Below are positions 63,620 to 64,000 of a stretch of 64,000 nucleotides of DNA, piece by piece (positions within the stretch are counted from its first letter, which is position 1; every line of letters starts with the position of its first letter). The position numbers and the translations under genes were made by a program. Where the stretch lies: NCBI GenBank assembly GCA_963835215.1, contig CAWIES010000002.1, forward strand, positions 992,001-1,056,000, in the 5' to 3' direction. This DNA comes from Roseiarcus sp963835215. GTDB lineage: Bacteria > Pseudomonadota > Alphaproteobacteria > Rhizobiales > Beijerinckiaceae. The notes beneath the pieces were generated by a model. It was not told the DNA's origin, ran no database searches, and saw only the letters and a program-made list of their open reading frames with translations.

Positions 63620-64000
63620 ATGAGAAACCTCAAAGACATCCGCATCGGCACGATGGTTCGCGCCGGGCTCGACAACCCGGGCGCCTATGTGCGCGAGCTC
63701 ATCAAGCACGGGTTCGAGAGCATTGAGCCGTTCTTCTGGCAGACGATGGACAAGGATCTGCCGCGCCTCGCCGACGAACTCAAGGAGGCGATCGGCGACG
63801 CCGACGTGACGATGGACACGCTCGGCATGTTCGGCAATCCGCTGGAGGATGGCGACCTCGATCGCCGTACGCTTGCGGGATGGCAAGCCCTGATCGACAA
63901 CGCCCATCGCTTCGGCGCCACGACCGTCTCCGGCTTCACCGGGCGCGTGCGCGGCCAGCCGATTGAGGCGAGCCTGCCGCGGTTCAAGGCGGTGTGGGGC
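63620..64000 (+). CDS. Sugar phosphate isomerase/epimerase, TIM barrel (cut by window edge)
   Basis: The ATG at 63620 opens a frame with no stop before the window end, giving 127 residues. The protein starts MRNLKDIRIGTMVRAG, then YVRELIKHGFESIEPFFWQ, DVTMDTLGMFGNPLED and DNAHRFGATTVSGFTGRVRG. This is the pattern of xylose-isomerase-like TIM barrels (AP_endonuc_2 family) that act with Gfo/Idh/MocA dehydrogenases. The active-site metal ligands lie beyond the window. It is 75 bp after the dehydrogenase gene. Confidence 0.85.
   Translation, partial: MRNLKDIRIGTMVRAGLDNPGAYVRELIKHGFESIEPFFWQTMDKDLPRLADELKEAIGDADVTMDTLGMFGNPLEDGDLDRRTLAGWQALIDNAHRFGATTVSGFTGRVRGQPIEASLPRFKAVWG

Overview
The window is GC-rich chromosomal DNA of an alphaproteobacterium, most likely of the order Hyphomicrobiales (Rhizobiales). 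This is inferred from gene types, not from a marker-gene search. The supporting features are a SAM-II riboswitch on metZ, a long-form dCTP deaminase, the short form of 6-phosphogluconate dehydrogenase, OlsB (ornithine lipids), DUF1223 and DUF2865 proteins, and an L-rhamnose locus in the rhizobial arrangement (rhaRSTPQUK with divergent rhaDI).

Layout. 0-14.6 kb is housekeeping: a membrane-anchored cytochrome c start, kdsB-pheA, an aldo/keto reductase with a divergent LysR regulator, an orphan RHH antitoxin, upp, a hydrolase/AraC pair, pgsA-moaD-moaE, metZ with its riboswitch, a long dcd, a methyltransferase, tRNA-Gly(CCC), a cold-shock gene with a clear terminator, and a transglutaminase. 14.7-20.4 kb holds zur/znuA-like, a YeiH-family exporter with a 49-residue partner, tam, panD and an old yellow enzyme. 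20.6-35.9 kb holds mutM-recQ-epmA, zwf, an HD-GYP protein, efp, gnd, a family-3 binding protein, a glycosyltransferase, a short porin-like protein, rsmE and DUF1223. 36-40.5 kb holds comM, a hybrid histidine kinase, olsB and tRNA-Arg(CCG). 40.6-43.6 kb is a run of small membrane or secreted proteins.

43.7-54.6 kb is a complete L-rhamnose import and catabolism locus: a DeoR-type regulator, a binding protein, an ATPase, two permeases, a mutarotase, a kinase, and a divergent isomerase and dehydrogenase/aldolase. 54.7-64 kb starts with a flavoprotein disulfide reductase. A second carbohydrate locus of unknown substrate follows: two LacI regulators, a ribose-type ABC importer, a Gfo/Idh/MocA dehydrogenase and a TIM-barrel isomerase cut by the window end. 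Three AAACGTTT-centred palindromes sit in its control regions.

The assembled sequence carries many single-base indels inside otherwise canonical genes. I count 26 in 14 genes, 23 of them insertions. Allowing for each one restores family-typical lengths, so they look more like sequence errors than gene decay. Affected genes are given as one span with the shift positions noted. Gene starts were chosen from ribosome-binding sites, family lengths and overlaps. No CRISPR array, insertion sequence, integrase, prophage or rRNA gene was seen.
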